NCBI GenBank assembly: GCA_910577365.1
Contig: CAJTMU010000003.1
Span: 1 to 64,000 of the forward strand
Direction of reading: 5' to 3'
From: an uncultured Oscillospiraceae bacterium
Lineage (GTDB): Bacteria; Bacillota; Clostridia; Oscillospirales; Ruminococcaceae
Length of the DNA: 64,000 nt
Shown here: positions 43,346 through 52,147 of the stretch, piece after piece
Layout: each line of letters opens with the position of its first letter
How positions within the stretch are numbered: the stretch's first letter is position 1
Program-made: the position numbers and the translations under genes
The notes under the pieces: model-generated
What the model was told of the DNA's origin: nothing
The model's input: only the letters and a program-made list of their open reading frames with translations
Database searches by the model: none

Positions 43346-43873
43346 TTGCCGATATCGGAAAAAAACGCGCTGGGTCGCGTTCTGCTTATAGCCAAAGCAG
43401 CTTATTCCGAGCTGCTTAAGGGAGAGCTTCCGCTCAACGAGCTGGCGCTTTTGGACAGCCTTTCGGCGGCGCTTTCTCACTGCAACAGCGCGGAAAAGCC
43501 CCTTGCAAAGCTGATGGGGACGCTTAAAAGAGAAATCAAGTCAAAGAACAAGCAGTTCTATCCTTTGGTAAAGCGGTATTTTTCGGCGGCTTATCCCGTG
43601 CTCGATTACGATTTTGAAAAGGCGGCGAAGCATGTCCCCGCGATGATATACGGCAACGATAGAATATGCGCCGAGCTTGTTTCGGGAGAGGGCGCAAAGG
43701 CGCGCTCCATGTGCGACGCGATGAAAAGCTACCCGAGCTTTCTCTTCGGCGAGTTCGAGGCGCTTTCCGACGGGCAGTTCTACGCGCTGGTATTCGGGTA
43801 TTACCCTAAGCTTTACGGCGAGCCGTTTATGGAGGAAATGCGCGGGCTTTTCGGGCTGGAGAACAATTCTTGA
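43346..43873 (+). CDS. Hypothetical protein, mostly helical
   Basis: A 175-residue soluble protein with no signal or membrane helix and no family I recognise. It is helix-rich and Leu/Ala-rich in the first 70 residues, then aromatic (YPVLDYDF, FGYYPKLYGEPF). The start is a TTG at 43346 with GGGGGTGT about six bases upstream. It follows the flippase-like gene by 60 bases and precedes another unknown. Confidence 0.65.
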   Translation: MPISEKNALGRVLLIAKAAYSELLKGELPLNELALLDSLSAALSHCNSAEKPLAKLMGTLKREIKSKNKQFYPLVKRYFSAAYPVLDYDFEKAAKHVPAMIYGNDRICAELVSGEGAKARSMCDAMKSYPSFLFGEFEALSDGQFYALVFGYYPKLYGEPFMEEMRGLFGLENNS

Positions 43874-43926
43874 TGGAAAAATATGTACAAAGACAGCGTA
43901 AATCGGAATTTGTGGGGACATGAAAT

Positions 43927-44433
43927 ATGACAACATACGAGAAATTCCTTTCGCTGAATATTGATGGCAGCCTGATATCGCTTGAAAGAGCGGACTGCTC
44001 GTATTCGGACTTCTTCTGCTACCCGACAAACGCGAGGACTATCGGCTTTGAGGGTTGTATCATGTACTGCTTTATTGACGGATACGGAGAGACCGTGTTC
44101 GCCTGCAACCCCGAGAGCTGTGCAGACATATATGTATATCCGCTCGCGCGGGATTTTTTGGACTTTATGCGGCTTATACTCGCCTGCGGCTCGGCAAATC
44201 CCGCCGAACAGATAATCTGGATGAACGAGCGGCAGTTTGAACAGCACCTTCGCGACGAAAAAGAAATCCAGACTGCCGAGCAAGAGGAATTGCTGTTACG
44301 TCTGGAAAAAGAGCTTGATATTACGCCGATGGAAAATCCTTTTGTATATGTAAAGAATTTGCAGTCGGGTTTTGATTACGGCAAAATACAATACAGCGAC
44401 GAATATTACAACGTCATGGGTATCGAGCGATAA
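43927..44433 (+). CDS. Hypothetical protein, possibly SMI1/KNR4-like
   Basis: A 168-residue soluble protein. The middle (GFEGCIMYCFIDGYGETVFACNPESCADIYVYPLARDFLDFMRLILACGSANPAEQIIWM) has the alternating strands and final helix seen in SMI1/KNR4-type immunity or adaptor domains, but the match is weak. The C-terminus is acidic with KNLQSGFDYGKIQYSDEYY. GGGGAC lies upstream of the ATG. The tandem position with another unknown suggests a two-gene unit. Confidence 0.6.
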   Translation: MTTYEKFLSLNIDGSLISLERADCSYSDFFCYPTNARTIGFEGCIMYCFIDGYGETVFACNPESCADIYVYPLARDFLDFMRLILACGSANPAEQIIWMNERQFEQHLRDEKEIQTAEQEELLLRLEKELDITPMENPFVYVKNLQSGFDYGKIQYSDEYYNVMGIER

Positions 44434-44456
44434 CGGCTGTAAGCGGTGGAGGAATA

Positions 44457-45263
44457 ATGGAAGATATTTTTAAGCGGCTGTTTAAAAGCGCTCCGTCAAA
44501 AGAAGATAACGGAATTTATTGTTTCGGAGATGAAAACGACGGAGATTGTTTTGATAAAGGAGATATTGCAAACTGGCGGAATGGAATTTTCAGCCGCAGC
44601 TGGAGAAAAAGAGAGCTTTTGGACAATAACGCTTCCCGACATTTGTTAGATGAAATAATTGCATACAATGAGTATATTGTGGATCTGGCATGCGGTCCAG
44701 GTATGGGTTTTATCCCGTCAATAAAGCAGACAGCGCCGGAGTTCCGCTGTCTGGCGACCGACGCTAATTCGCTTGTTCTGAGTGAATGGAAACGTTATCT
44801 GCAAAATAATGAAAAATTCGATAATATTAATTTCGCACAGTTTTCTGCTTTTAATTTACCGTTCAAAAATAATGCTGTTCAGGCATACAGCAGTTTTATC
44901 GGATTATCGTCTACCCGTAATGGAAACTGCGGAATTAATTTAGCGTTGTCCGAAATTTATCGCACTTTGATTGACGGAGGATTATATTACGCGATAGAAA
45001 ACGAGTGGAACGATGCTCCCGCTATTCTGGAACTGTTTGATAAAATCGGTCGGAAGCCTTGGTCTGTTTTTCTTGAAAAACAGACTTCGTGGCATGACCG
45101 CTTTGCAAATAACGGTTTTGAGGTGCTTTATGAAGAAAACTTTGAGCATCGCAGCATAAAGGCTGATGACAACGAGCTTGGGAAAGCCGCCGCTGAATTT
45201 GGTGTTGATATTGGACTCGATTTTACGGCATACATTATCGGGAAAAAAGCTGAGCGGAATTAG
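44457..45263 (+). CDS. Class I SAM-dependent methyltransferase
   Basis: A 268-residue protein. The SAM motif VDLACGPGMGFIPS is at about residue 75 and an acidic second motif LATDANSLVL follows. The rest shows the alternating pattern of the fold, with EIYRTLIDGGLYYAIENEW as the late strand. GGAGG precedes the ATG. Unusually Asn-rich and AT-rich compared with the genes to the left, as are the next few genes. Substrate unknown. Confidence 0.8.
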   Translation: MEDIFKRLFKSAPSKEDNGIYCFGDENDGDCFDKGDIANWRNGIFSRSWRKRELLDNNASRHLLDEIIAYNEYIVDLACGPGMGFIPSIKQTAPEFRCLATDANSLVLSEWKRYLQNNEKFDNINFAQFSAFNLPFKNNAVQAYSSFIGLSSTRNGNCGINLALSEIYRTLIDGGLYYAIENEWNDAPAILELFDKIGRKPWSVFLEKQTSWHDRFANNGFEVLYEENFEHRSIKADDNELGKAAAEFGVDIGLDFTAYIIGKKAERN

Positions 45264-45332
45264 CAAACGTTCTGTAATTCAGCTCAGTATATAATCGGCC
45301 TGAAAAGCCAAATCAAAGGAGATGAAATATTT

Positions 45333-45827
45333 ATGTCATTGAAAGCTGTTTTGTTAAACGGAGCGTCCAGCAGCGGCAAGTCTACCTTGGCAAAATTACT
45401 GCAAGAATACATTAAAAACGACAGAAAAGAAGAATATGAGATTATTTCCATTGATAATTTTTTAAATATAACTGTTGACGAACCGATATATGAAGATGAT
45501 GTTTTTGAAATATCACCGGTGCTATGCAAAAGGGCACTGGGCGTATTAAAGAACGGTCGGGGAGTTATTATTGACCACGTAATTACAAGTGAGCGCATTT
45601 ATAAACAATTGACCGAAGCACTTACAGAATACACGCTGATTAAGGTTAAAATTGTATGCCCGCTAAAAGAATTAGAGAAAAGAGAACAAGAGCGGAAAAA
45701 CAGATGTGTAGGTTCGGCAAAGGCTTCGTATGAGTATCTTTATCCCAAGATCGGTTATGATTCGGTATTGAATACATTTGAATTATCATATGAAGAATGT
45801 GTTAAGGAAATTTGTGATTTTTTGTGA
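45333..45827 (+). CDS. Chloramphenicol-phosphotransferase-like P-loop kinase
   Basis: A 164-residue P-loop protein. Walker A is LLNGASSSGKSTLA at about residues 7-20, ISIDNFLN follows as in CPT-like small-molecule kinases, and VIIDHVI, then KIVCPLKELEKREQERKNRCVGSAK supplies the lid with basic residues. Members phosphorylate small molecules including some antibiotics. AAAGGAGATGAAATATT precedes the ATG. A truncated second copy of its first third lies at 46018-46146. Confidence 0.82.
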   Translation: MSLKAVLLNGASSSGKSTLAKLLQEYIKNDRKEEYEIISIDNFLNITVDEPIYEDDVFEISPVLCKRALGVLKNGRGVIIDHVITSERIYKQLTEALTEYTLIKVKIVCPLKELEKREQERKNRCVGSAKASYEYLYPKIGYDSVLNTFELSYEECVKEICDFL

Positions 45828-45863
45828 TATACATACAAACCAACATTTGAGAGGATGATATAA

Positions 45864-45914
45864 TTGAATTATGGGTTTTTAGATGTTGAGATGACGTGTG
45901 ATGGCAAACATTAG
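45864..45914 (+). pseudogene. N-terminal remnant of a DEDDh-type exonuclease gene
   Basis: A TTG start with GAGAGGATG upstream opens LNYGFLDVEMTCDGKH and then stops. The DVEMTCDG segment is like the first metal motif of DEDD 3'-5' exonucleases. A further frame (45901-45993, 30 residues, MANIRVINLL...) follows without known likeness. The gap 45828-46284 is a patch of gene fragments. Confidence 0.4.
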
Positions 45915-46017
45915 GGTGATAAATTTGTTGATGATGGACGAAAAGAGCGGAGCGGCATTAAACAGCCGTTTTGTCCCCGAATGCGGGGCTTAAACCGTTA
46001 TTATCGGAGGTTATATA

Positions 46018-46146
46018 CAATTAAAAGCTGTTTTGTTAAACGGAGCATCAAGCAGCGGCAAATCTAACCTTGCAATTTCACTGCAAGAATACATTAAAAA
46101 CGACAGAAAAGAAGAATATGCAATTATTTCCATTGATAATTTTTAA
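46018..46146 (+). pseudogene. Truncated second copy of the CPT-like kinase gene
   Basis: LKAVLLNGASSSGKSNLAISLQEYIKNDRKEEYAIISIDNF closely repeats the N-terminus of the kinase at 45333. The Walker A is kept. The next codon is TAA where the intact copy has TTA, and likeness ends about 20 bases later. The copy has GGAGG but no ATG (ATA or ATT at the right place). It looks like a partial tandem duplication that decayed. Confidence 0.85.
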
Positions 46147-46284
46147 AATATGGCTGTTGCCGAGGAGGATGGCTATGCTATTTCGAGGAGATGACCAAAA
46201 AAAAGATAAAAAACCTCATACTTGAGTGTTATAATTTTAATTGTACAAACATTGATAAATCGGTAATTTGTGAGGTGATATTAG

Positions 46285-46854
46285 GTGAAAAGCGTTAAGA
46301 GAAAATCAATAGGAACTCATTTTTCAATGTGTGTTCAACCAGCTTTTATCATTGGTACGAACAATGAAGATGGAACATATAATTTTGCTCCGATTACATG
46401 GGTCAGTGTTACAAACGAGAAAAAGGACGATTATTTGTTGACTGTCAGTATGTTTGGCACTAAAAGGACTAAGCAGAATATAATCAGAACTGGTATTTTA
46501 AGTGTTAATCTTGTTAGCATTGATATGCTTGAACTTATGGACTATTTTGGCACACATCACGCAAAAGACGGAAAGAAAGATGGAATTTCGTATGATGTTT
46601 GCAGGGGAGATGTTGTAGATGTTCCTATTTTAGATGCGAGTCGGTGGGTATATGAATGTGAGGTAGCTCGGTCTGTTGAAACAGGAGAGTCGACTACCTT
46701 TTTTTGCAGAATAAAGAATATCCAAATAGATGAACAACTTGAATGTGTGAATACTTTTGATGTAAATCTTACGGAATTAGAACCTGTGATTTATTCGGGA
46801 ATGTATCATAGTATAGGAAAACTACTTGGTAAGATAGGGGATTTCACAGAATAG
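46285..46854 (+). CDS. Flavin reductase family protein (FMN-binding split barrel)
   Basis: A 189-residue flavin-binding protein. IGTNNEDGTYNFAPITWVSVTN and LLTVSMFGTKRTKQNIIRTGILSVNLVS match the split-barrel flavin reductase family; DVPILDASRWVYECEV and the late strand are as expected. Possible roles are flavin reduction or an NADPH-linked reductase; no partner oxygenase is near. The start is a GTG at 46285, with GAGGTG upstream. Ends well before the alaS promoter. Confidence 0.85.
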   Translation: MKSVKRKSIGTHFSMCVQPAFIIGTNNEDGTYNFAPITWVSVTNEKKDDYLLTVSMFGTKRTKQNIIRTGILSVNLVSIDMLELMDYFGTHHAKDGKKDGISYDVCRGDVVDVPILDASRWVYECEVARSVETGESTTFFCRIKNIQIDEQLECVNTFDVNLTELEPVIYSGMYHSIGKLLGKIGDFTE

Positions 46855-47023
46855 ATAAATCCCAATATTCTTAAAGTCTCGTCTGTAAAGCCGTATATAA
46901 CATGATTTTTAGGCTTTGCTGCGTAACATTTGTATAAAACGTTGTGTTCTTGTCCGCCTGCTATGAATCCGCTTTATATATTTTTGTTTATCAGCCAAGT
47001 AAACGCAGTTATTAGATAACCAC

Positions 47024-47051
47024 TTGACATTTTGCGGAAAAGGTGTATAAT
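47024..47051 (+). promoter_or_regulatory. alaS: Promoter of alaS
   Basis: Perfect TTGACA (47024-47029), 16-bp spacer and perfect TATAAT (47046-47051). The leader is about 50 bases, too short for a T-box. Confidence 0.85.
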
Positions 47052-47110
47052 ATAAGATGTATTATGGCGCAGTGTGCGCCTATTCTAAATGAACAAAGGA
47101 CGGAAAAGCT

Positions 47111-49741
47111 ATGAAATGGACAGGCTTGAATGAGCTTCGTGAAAGTTATCTTAAATTTTTTGAATCAAAGGGACACCTGCGTATGGCGAGCGCACCGCTT
47201 GTGCCGCAGGGGGATAATTCCATATTGCTGATAAACGCGGGCATGACGCCGCTGAAAAAATATTTTCAGGGAATTGAGGAGCCGCCGCGCCACCGCGTGA
47301 CCACCTGCCAGAAGTGCATACGCACTCCCGATATTGAGAACGTGGGAAAGACCGCCCGTCACGGCACATATTTTGAAATGCTGGGCAACTTTTCTTTCGG
47401 AGACTACTTCAAGCATGAGGCGATAGCATGGGCTTGGGAATATCTTACAAAGGTGCTGGAGATTCCCGCGGAGCGGCTCTGGATAACCATTTATGAGGAG
47501 GACGACGAGGCGGGCGATATCTGGGCGAACGAGATAGGCGTACCCCGCGATCGTATCATAAAGCTGGGCAAGGCGGATAATTTCTGGGAGCATGGCAGCG
47601 GTCCTTGCGGTCCCTGCTCCGAGATACATTTTGACCGCGGCGAGAAGTACGGTCCTTTGGAGAGCTTTGAGCAGGCGGAAGACTGCGACCGTATCATAGA
47701 GATATGGAACAACGTTTTCACGCAGTTCGACAACGACGGAAACGGAAACTACACCCAGCTCGCCACAAAGAACATCGACACGGGAATGGGGCTTGAGCGC
47801 CTTGCCTGCGTAATGCAGGACGTGGACAACCTTTTTGAGGTGGATACGGTTCAGAATATCATGAAGCGTATCTGCTCCATAATCGGTGTGGAGTACAAAT
47901 CCGACGAGAAAAAGGATATCTCAATACGCGTTATCACCGACCATATACGTTCTACAACGTTTATGGTGGGAGACGGAATACTTCCCTCCAATGAGGGACG
48001 CGGCTACGTTCTGCGCAGACTGCTTAGAAGAGCAGCCCGCCACGGCAGGATGCTCGGTTATCAAAAGCCCTTTTTGCATGAGGTCTGCGACACGGTTATC
48101 GACGAAAATCTTTCCGCGTATCCTGAGCTTGGCGAGAAGCGTGCTTATATAAAGAAAGTAATACAGACCGAGGAGGAGAGCTTCGCCAAGACAGTAGACA
48201 AGGGCACGGAGATACTTTCCGAGATGATAGAAGCGCTCCGCAAGGAGAACAAAACTGTTCTCGCGGGCGCGGACGTTTTCAAGCTGCATGACACCTACGG
48301 CTTCCCCGTCGACCTTACCAAAGAAATTCTTCATGAAAACGGCTTTGAGGCGGATGAAGCGGGCTTCCATGAGTGCATGAAGGTGCAGAAGGACACTGCA
48401 AGAGCCAACAAATCCCTCGGCGGCGGCTGGGATAACGCGAAAAATTCCGCGCTGGACGCTTACAAAACAAATTTTGTGGGATACGATAAGCTTAACTGCG
48501 ATACAAAAATACTCGCGATTGTAAAGAATGGCGAGCTTGCGGAGCTGTGCGGCGAGGACGACATGGTCAGCGTCGTTATAGAGGACACACCGTTCTATGC
48601 GGAAATGGGCGGTCAGGTAGGCGACTGCGGAATTATCTCAAGCGGCTCGAGCGTTCTTGAGGTAAAGGATACGCAGAAGCTTGGCGGCGGACAGTTTGTA
48701 TGCGACTGTCTGGTGGTTTCGGGCGGATTTTCCGTCGGGGACAGGGTAACGGCGGCTGTTGATGTTCAAAAGCGCGCGGCGACGCAGCGCAACCACACCT
48801 GCTGCCATATTCTTCAGGCGGCTCTGCGCGAGGTGCTGGGCGACCATGTTCATCAGAGCGGCTCTTATGTCGACCCATACCGCTGCCGCTTCGATTTCAG
48901 CCATTTCAGCGCCATGACCGCGGAGGAGATAAAGCGCGCTGAGGAATATGTAAACAAGGTGATTTTTGAGGCGATACCCGTCGTTACCGAGGTGCTGCCC
49001 ATCGAGGAAGCAAAGAAGCGCGGCGCGATGGCGCTTTTCGGCGAGAAGTACGGCGACGTTGTGCGTGTTGTAAGCGTTGGTGAATACTCAACCGAGTTCT
49101 GCGGCGGTACGCATTTGAAAAATTCCTCCGAGGCGGGATTGTTCAAGATAGTTTCGGAAAGCTCCGTCGCGAGCGGCGTAAGGCGTATTGAGGCGGTCAC
49201 GGGCGCGAACGTGCTCGAAATGCTGAACAGCGCTCTTAACGAATTGGACAGCGCGGCAAAGGCTTTGAAACTGCCTAACACAAACGATATGGTATCACGC
49301 TGCGAGGGTCTTATGAACGAGCTGCGCGAAAAGGACAGGAAGATACAGTCCATGGAGCAGGCGGCGGCAAACGCTCAGCTCGGAAATCTGGGGGATAACG
49401 TTCCCGAGATAAACGGCGTAAAGCTGATAACGGCGGCGCTTGAAGGCACTGGCGCGGACGGTCTGCGCAAGCTTGGTGACAGTCTGGCGGACAGATTTGC
49501 GTGCTTTGTGGCGGTTCTCGCAGGAACAAACGAGGGCAAGAGCAACATACTCTGTAAATGCTCCAAAAGTGCCGTTGAAAAGGGCGCGAACGCGGGAACA
49601 CTGGTTCGCGAGATAGCGGCTGCCGCGGGCGGCAAGGGCGGCGGAAAGCCCGATCAGGCAATGGCGGGTATTCCCGACGCCGGCAGGATAAAGGACGCGC
49701 TTGCGGCGGCAGAGGAGATTGTAAAGAAATACGTCAAGTGA
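47111..49741 (+). CDS. alaS: Alanyl-tRNA synthetase
   Basis: Charges tRNA-Ala and edits Ser/Gly mischarging. It has 876 residues, full length. Catalytic domain: LNELRESYLKFFESKGH at the start, RHGTYFEMLGNFSFGDYFK (motif 2 region), and GGTGMGLERL-like DTGMGLERLACV. The editing domain has the zinc motif NHTCCHILQ and later FCGGTHLKNSSE. The C-Ala part ends with GGKGGGKPDQAMAG. AAAGGA precedes the ATG. Its 3' side holds three palindromic elements. Confidence 0.98.
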   Translation: MKWTGLNELRESYLKFFESKGHLRMASAPLVPQGDNSILLINAGMTPLKKYFQGIEEPPRHRVTTCQKCIRTPDIENVGKTARHGTYFEMLGNFSFGDYFKHEAIAWAWEYLTKVLEIPAERLWITIYEEDDEAGDIWANEIGVPRDRIIKLGKADNFWEHGSGPCGPCSEIHFDRGEKYGPLESFEQAEDCDRIIEIWNNVFTQFDNDGNGNYTQLATKNIDTGMGLERLACVMQDVDNLFEVDTVQNIMKRICSIIGVEYKSDEKKDISIRVITDHIRSTTFMVGDGILPSNEGRGYVLRRLLRRAARHGRMLGYQKPFLHEVCDTVIDENLSAYPELGEKRAYIKKVIQTEEESFAKTVDKGTEILSEMIEALRKENKTVLAGADVFKLHDTYGFPVDLTKEILHENGFEADEAGFHECMKVQKDTARANKSLGGGWDNAKNSALDAYKTNFVGYDKLNCDTKILAIVKNGELAELCGEDDMVSVVIEDTPFYAEMGGQVGDCGIISSGSSVLEVKDTQKLGGGQFVCDCLVVSGGFSVGDRVTAAVDVQKRAATQRNHTCCHILQAALREVLGDHVHQSGSYVDPYRCRFDFSHFSAMTAEEIKRAEEYVNKVIFEAIPVVTEVLPIEEAKKRGAMALFGEKYGDVVRVVSVGEYSTEFCGGTHLKNSSEAGLFKIVSESSVASGVRRIEAVTGANVLEMLNSALNELDSAAKALKLPNTNDMVSRCEGLMNELREKDRKIQSMEQAAANAQLGNLGDNVPEINGVKLITAALEGTGADGLRKLGDSLADRFACFVAVLAGTNEGKSNILCKCSKSAVEKGANAGTLVREIAAAAGGKGGGKPDQAMAGIPDAGRIKDALAAAEEIVKKYVK

Positions 49742-49815
49742 TCGCCAAAACAATTAAAGCCAAACGCAATGTAAAAATTGAGAGATCAAAGGCGCTGATA
49801 GCTGCTGTCAGGTGA

Positions 49816-49932
49816 CCGCCCGCGCATGAAATTCCTGTAAGCCTCAGTAAAAGCGCAGCGGAACGAATCGGAGCTTTTACGGAGGGATAGTAACGTTTTC
49901 AGCTTTGCTGAAAACGTTACGCAGCCTGTATT
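49816..49932 (+). repeat. Intergenic palindromic element, copy F1
   Basis: Left edge CGCCCGCGCATGAAATTCCTGTAAGCC. A first hairpin is CCTCAGTAAAAGC with GCTTTTACGGAGG around GCAGCGGAACGAATCG. A second is a perfect 14 bp (49890-49903 with 49907-49920, GTAACGTTTTCAGC). The layout is that of copy D with other arm sequences. Confidence 0.75.
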
Positions 49933-49967
49933 AAAGGTTGACCCAATGAGGATTATTTAAAATTATT

Positions 49968-50075
49968 TCAAAATTTCCGCAAGCACGCTCCGTTTGCTTC
50001 GCTCACTATGCGCAATTGCGGAAACCGGTCAGAATTTGCGAAGCAAATTCTGACACTTTTTGAAATTTCATGCGA
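49968..50075 (-). repeat. Intergenic palindromic element, copy F2, opposite strand
   Basis: Read on the minus strand it is a close relative of copy A: CGCATGAAATTTCAAAAAGTGTC, a perfect 12-bp hairpin (50028-50039 with 50043-50054), then GACCGGTTTCCGC, GTGAGCGAAGCAAACGGAGC and GCGGAAATTTT. It faces away from dinB, unlike F1 and F3. Confidence 0.78.
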
Positions 50076-50094
50076 CGACGTTGCGTGACATATA

Positions 50095-50160
50095 GGCTTT
50101 TTCTTCATGCTGAGTAACGTTTTCAGTAAAGCTGAAAATGTTACGGTGCGGAAAATTCTT
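50095..50160 (+). repeat. Intergenic palindromic element, copy F3 (short)
   Basis: A hairpin pairs 50114-50126 with 50132-50144 (GTAACGTTTTCAG, one G-U pair), nearly the same arm as in F1, followed by GGTGCGGAAAATTC, the family right edge. Its left half is reduced. It is the third element in the 500-base gap before the DinB-like gene. Confidence 0.55.
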
Positions 50161-50242
50161 TTAAATCATTTAATTCCGGTCAATATAACTGAACGTAACC
50201 GTATCCGAGAACAACATAAATTAACTGTATCGGGAGGACAAT

Positions 50243-50743
50243 ATGAACCAAATTGTAAAAATGCTTAAGGTGCAGTATGAGGACGGATATAAAATGCTGA
50301 AAAGTGCGGTTGAACTTTGCCCCGACGAGCTTTGGAAAACGGATAACAACGGTTTGCCGATTTGGAACCATATCGTTCATGCGCTCATGGGAAGCGATTT
50401 CTGGCTCAGGCTCGATTACACGGCGGAGTTCGGCTCCTGCTTGGAGCTTCCCGATAACGTCCGTGATACGCTGCTTCAGGACGAGTGGAAAAGCGACGGC
50501 TTTATGACAAAGGAGCAGGTAATGGACTGTTTTAAAGCCTTTGACGCGAAAAAGGATGAGTTTTTCGGTTCGCTGAACGACAAAATGCTTTGCCAGAAGA
50601 TACGGGACGATATGGAGTTTACTTACCTCAGCGTAATATGTGCGCAGATACGGCATATTATGTGTCATGTCGGAATGTGTGAGGACGCAATTCTCGCTTT
50701 TGGCGGAAATGAAATTCCTTGGGTGGCTTTCGGCGAAAACTGA
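50243..50743 (+). CDS. DinB-family protein
   Basis: A 166-residue four-helix-bundle protein. MLKVQYEDGYKMLKSAVELCPDELW and IWNHIVHALMGSDFWLR at the start, and ICAQIRHIMCHVGMCEDAI near the end, place histidines for the usual three-His metal site. DinB-like enzymes are often metal-dependent thiol (bacillithiol or mycothiol) transferases; the substrate here is unknown. GGGAGG precedes the ATG. Confidence 0.85.
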   Translation: MNQIVKMLKVQYEDGYKMLKSAVELCPDELWKTDNNGLPIWNHIVHALMGSDFWLRLDYTAEFGSCLELPDNVRDTLLQDEWKSDGFMTKEQVMDCFKAFDAKKDEFFGSLNDKMLCQKIRDDMEFTYLSVICAQIRHIMCHVGMCEDAILAFGGNEIPWVAFGEN

Positions 50744-50758
50744 TTTATGGAGAAAATT

Positions 50759-51100
50759 ATGGACAATTGTTTGTTTTGTAAGATAGTTTCGGGGGATATC
50801 CCATCGACCAAGGTGTACGAGGACGATAAAATTCTCGCGTTCAGAGATATCAGCCCTCAGGCTCCCACGCACATACTGGTTATCCCAAAGGAGCATATAG
50901 CGGGCGTGGACGAGCTGAACGCGGACAACTCCGCGGTGGTGTCGCATATATTTATGAAGATTGCCGAGATAGCCAGACAAGAGGGACTTTCGGGCGGCTA
51001 CCGCGTTGTGTCAAACATAGGCGAGGACGGCGGTCAGACGGTGCGCCATCTGCATTTTCATATTCTCGGCGGCAAAAAGCTGCACGAGGGCATGGCTTAA
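50759..51100 (+). CDS. HIT family purine nucleotide-binding protein
   Basis: A 113-residue Hint-like protein. CLFCKIVSGDIPS contains the zinc CxxC, followed by DKILAFRDISPQAPTHILVIPKEHI. The histidine triad is HLHFHIL near residue 100. Members hydrolyse AMP-lysine or AMP-amine bonds. The ATG at 50759 is chosen; an earlier in-frame ATG overlaps the GGAG site. It lies 15 bases after the DinB gene and two bases before holA. Confidence 0.93.
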   Translation: MDNCLFCKIVSGDIPSTKVYEDDKILAFRDISPQAPTHILVIPKEHIAGVDELNADNSAVVSHIFMKIAEIARQEGLSGGYRVVSNIGEDGGQTVRHLHFHILGGKKLHEGMA

Positions 51101-51102
51101 TT

Positions 51103-52143
51103 ATGGCGAGGATAGACGAGCCGCGCCTGAAGGCGGAACTGAAAGCGGGAAAGCCCTCGCGGGTTTATTTCCTTTTCGGCGAGGAAAAGTATCTTGTAAA
51201 GATGTACACGGACAAAGTGATATCCTTGGCTCTCGGCGGCGGCGCGGACGAGATGAATTTCATGAAGTTTACGGGGAACCCGCGCTCTGACGAGCTTTCG
51301 GATTATGTGGACAGCCTGCCGTTTTTCTCGGAGTATAAGTGCGTGCTTATAAACGACCTTGAACCGGACGGTATGGATAACGCCGAACTTAACGCCTATA
51401 TAAAGATAATCGAGGATATCCCCGAGACCACCGTGCTTGTTATTTCCGAAAGAAACGTGGATATCGATTCCAAAAAGCCCAAGGCTAAAGCGAAAAAGCT
51501 TATGGCGGCGGCGGAGAAAGCGGGCACTGTGTGTGAGCTGTGCTATATGAGCGCGGCGCAGGTGGCTGCTATGGCGGAAAAACGCGCGGCGCGCGCGGGC
51601 TGTACGCTTTCTCGCGAAAACGGAGCGTATCTGGCGGAAATGTGCGGGCGCAGCCTTACCGCTGTTTCAAGCGAGGTGGACAAGCTGTGCGCCTATAAGG
51701 CGGGCGGAGAGATAACCCGCGGTGATATCGCGAAGCTTACCCCTAAGCCCGTTGAAACGAGCGTGTACACGCTGGCGGCGGAGCTTTTCGCAGGGCATAA
51801 GGAAAGCGCTTTCCGCATACTTAACGATTTGTTTACACAGCAGATAGAGCCGATAATAATTCTGGCTTCTCTTTCGGGGCACTTTACTGACCTGTACCGC
51901 GCGAAGCTGGGTCAGATATCAAAGAAAAGCTATAACGACACCGCGGCGGCATTCAGATATCCGCCCAACCGCGCGTTTCTCATGAAAAAGGCATACGGCT
52001 CGGTGACAAGGCTGACGGAGGAGTATCTGGGCGGTTGCGTTGGCATACTTTACGAGACCAACCGCAGACTCAATTCCTCAAAGGCAGACAAAAGAACGCT
52101 TATCGAGGAGGCGCTGACGGAGATATCCGCTTTGCCGAAATAG
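51103..52143 (+). CDS. holA: DNA polymerase III delta subunit
   Basis: Clamp-loader subunit that opens the beta clamp. It has 346 residues. RVYFLFGEEKYLVKMYTDKVI (degenerate P-loop region), SLPFFSEYKCVLINDLE, EKAGTVCELCYMSAAQVAAMAEK and the conserved C-terminal domain with LNDLFTQQIEPIIILASLSGHFTDLYRAKLG fit HolA. It begins two bases after the HIT gene stop; GAGG is upstream at a longer distance. It is followed by rnmV, four bases on. Confidence 0.92.
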   Translation: MARIDEPRLKAELKAGKPSRVYFLFGEEKYLVKMYTDKVISLALGGGADEMNFMKFTGNPRSDELSDYVDSLPFFSEYKCVLINDLEPDGMDNAELNAYIKIIEDIPETTVLVISERNVDIDSKKPKAKAKKLMAAAEKAGTVCELCYMSAAQVAAMAEKRAARAGCTLSRENGAYLAEMCGRSLTAVSSEVDKLCAYKAGGEITRGDIAKLTPKPVETSVYTLAAELFAGHKESAFRILNDLFTQQIEPIIILASLSGHFTDLYRAKLGQISKKSYNDTAAAFRYPPNRAFLMKKAYGSVTRLTEEYLGGCVGILYETNRRLNSSKADKRTLIEEALTEISALPK

Positions 52144-52147
52144 AAGA

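Noticed and set aside
47052..47110. T-box leader for alaS
   Set aside because: The leader is only about 50 bases long.
49816..50160. CRISPR array, because several repeats occur close together
   Set aside because: The repeats are long, structured, differ in orientation and have no regular spacers; no cas genes are present.
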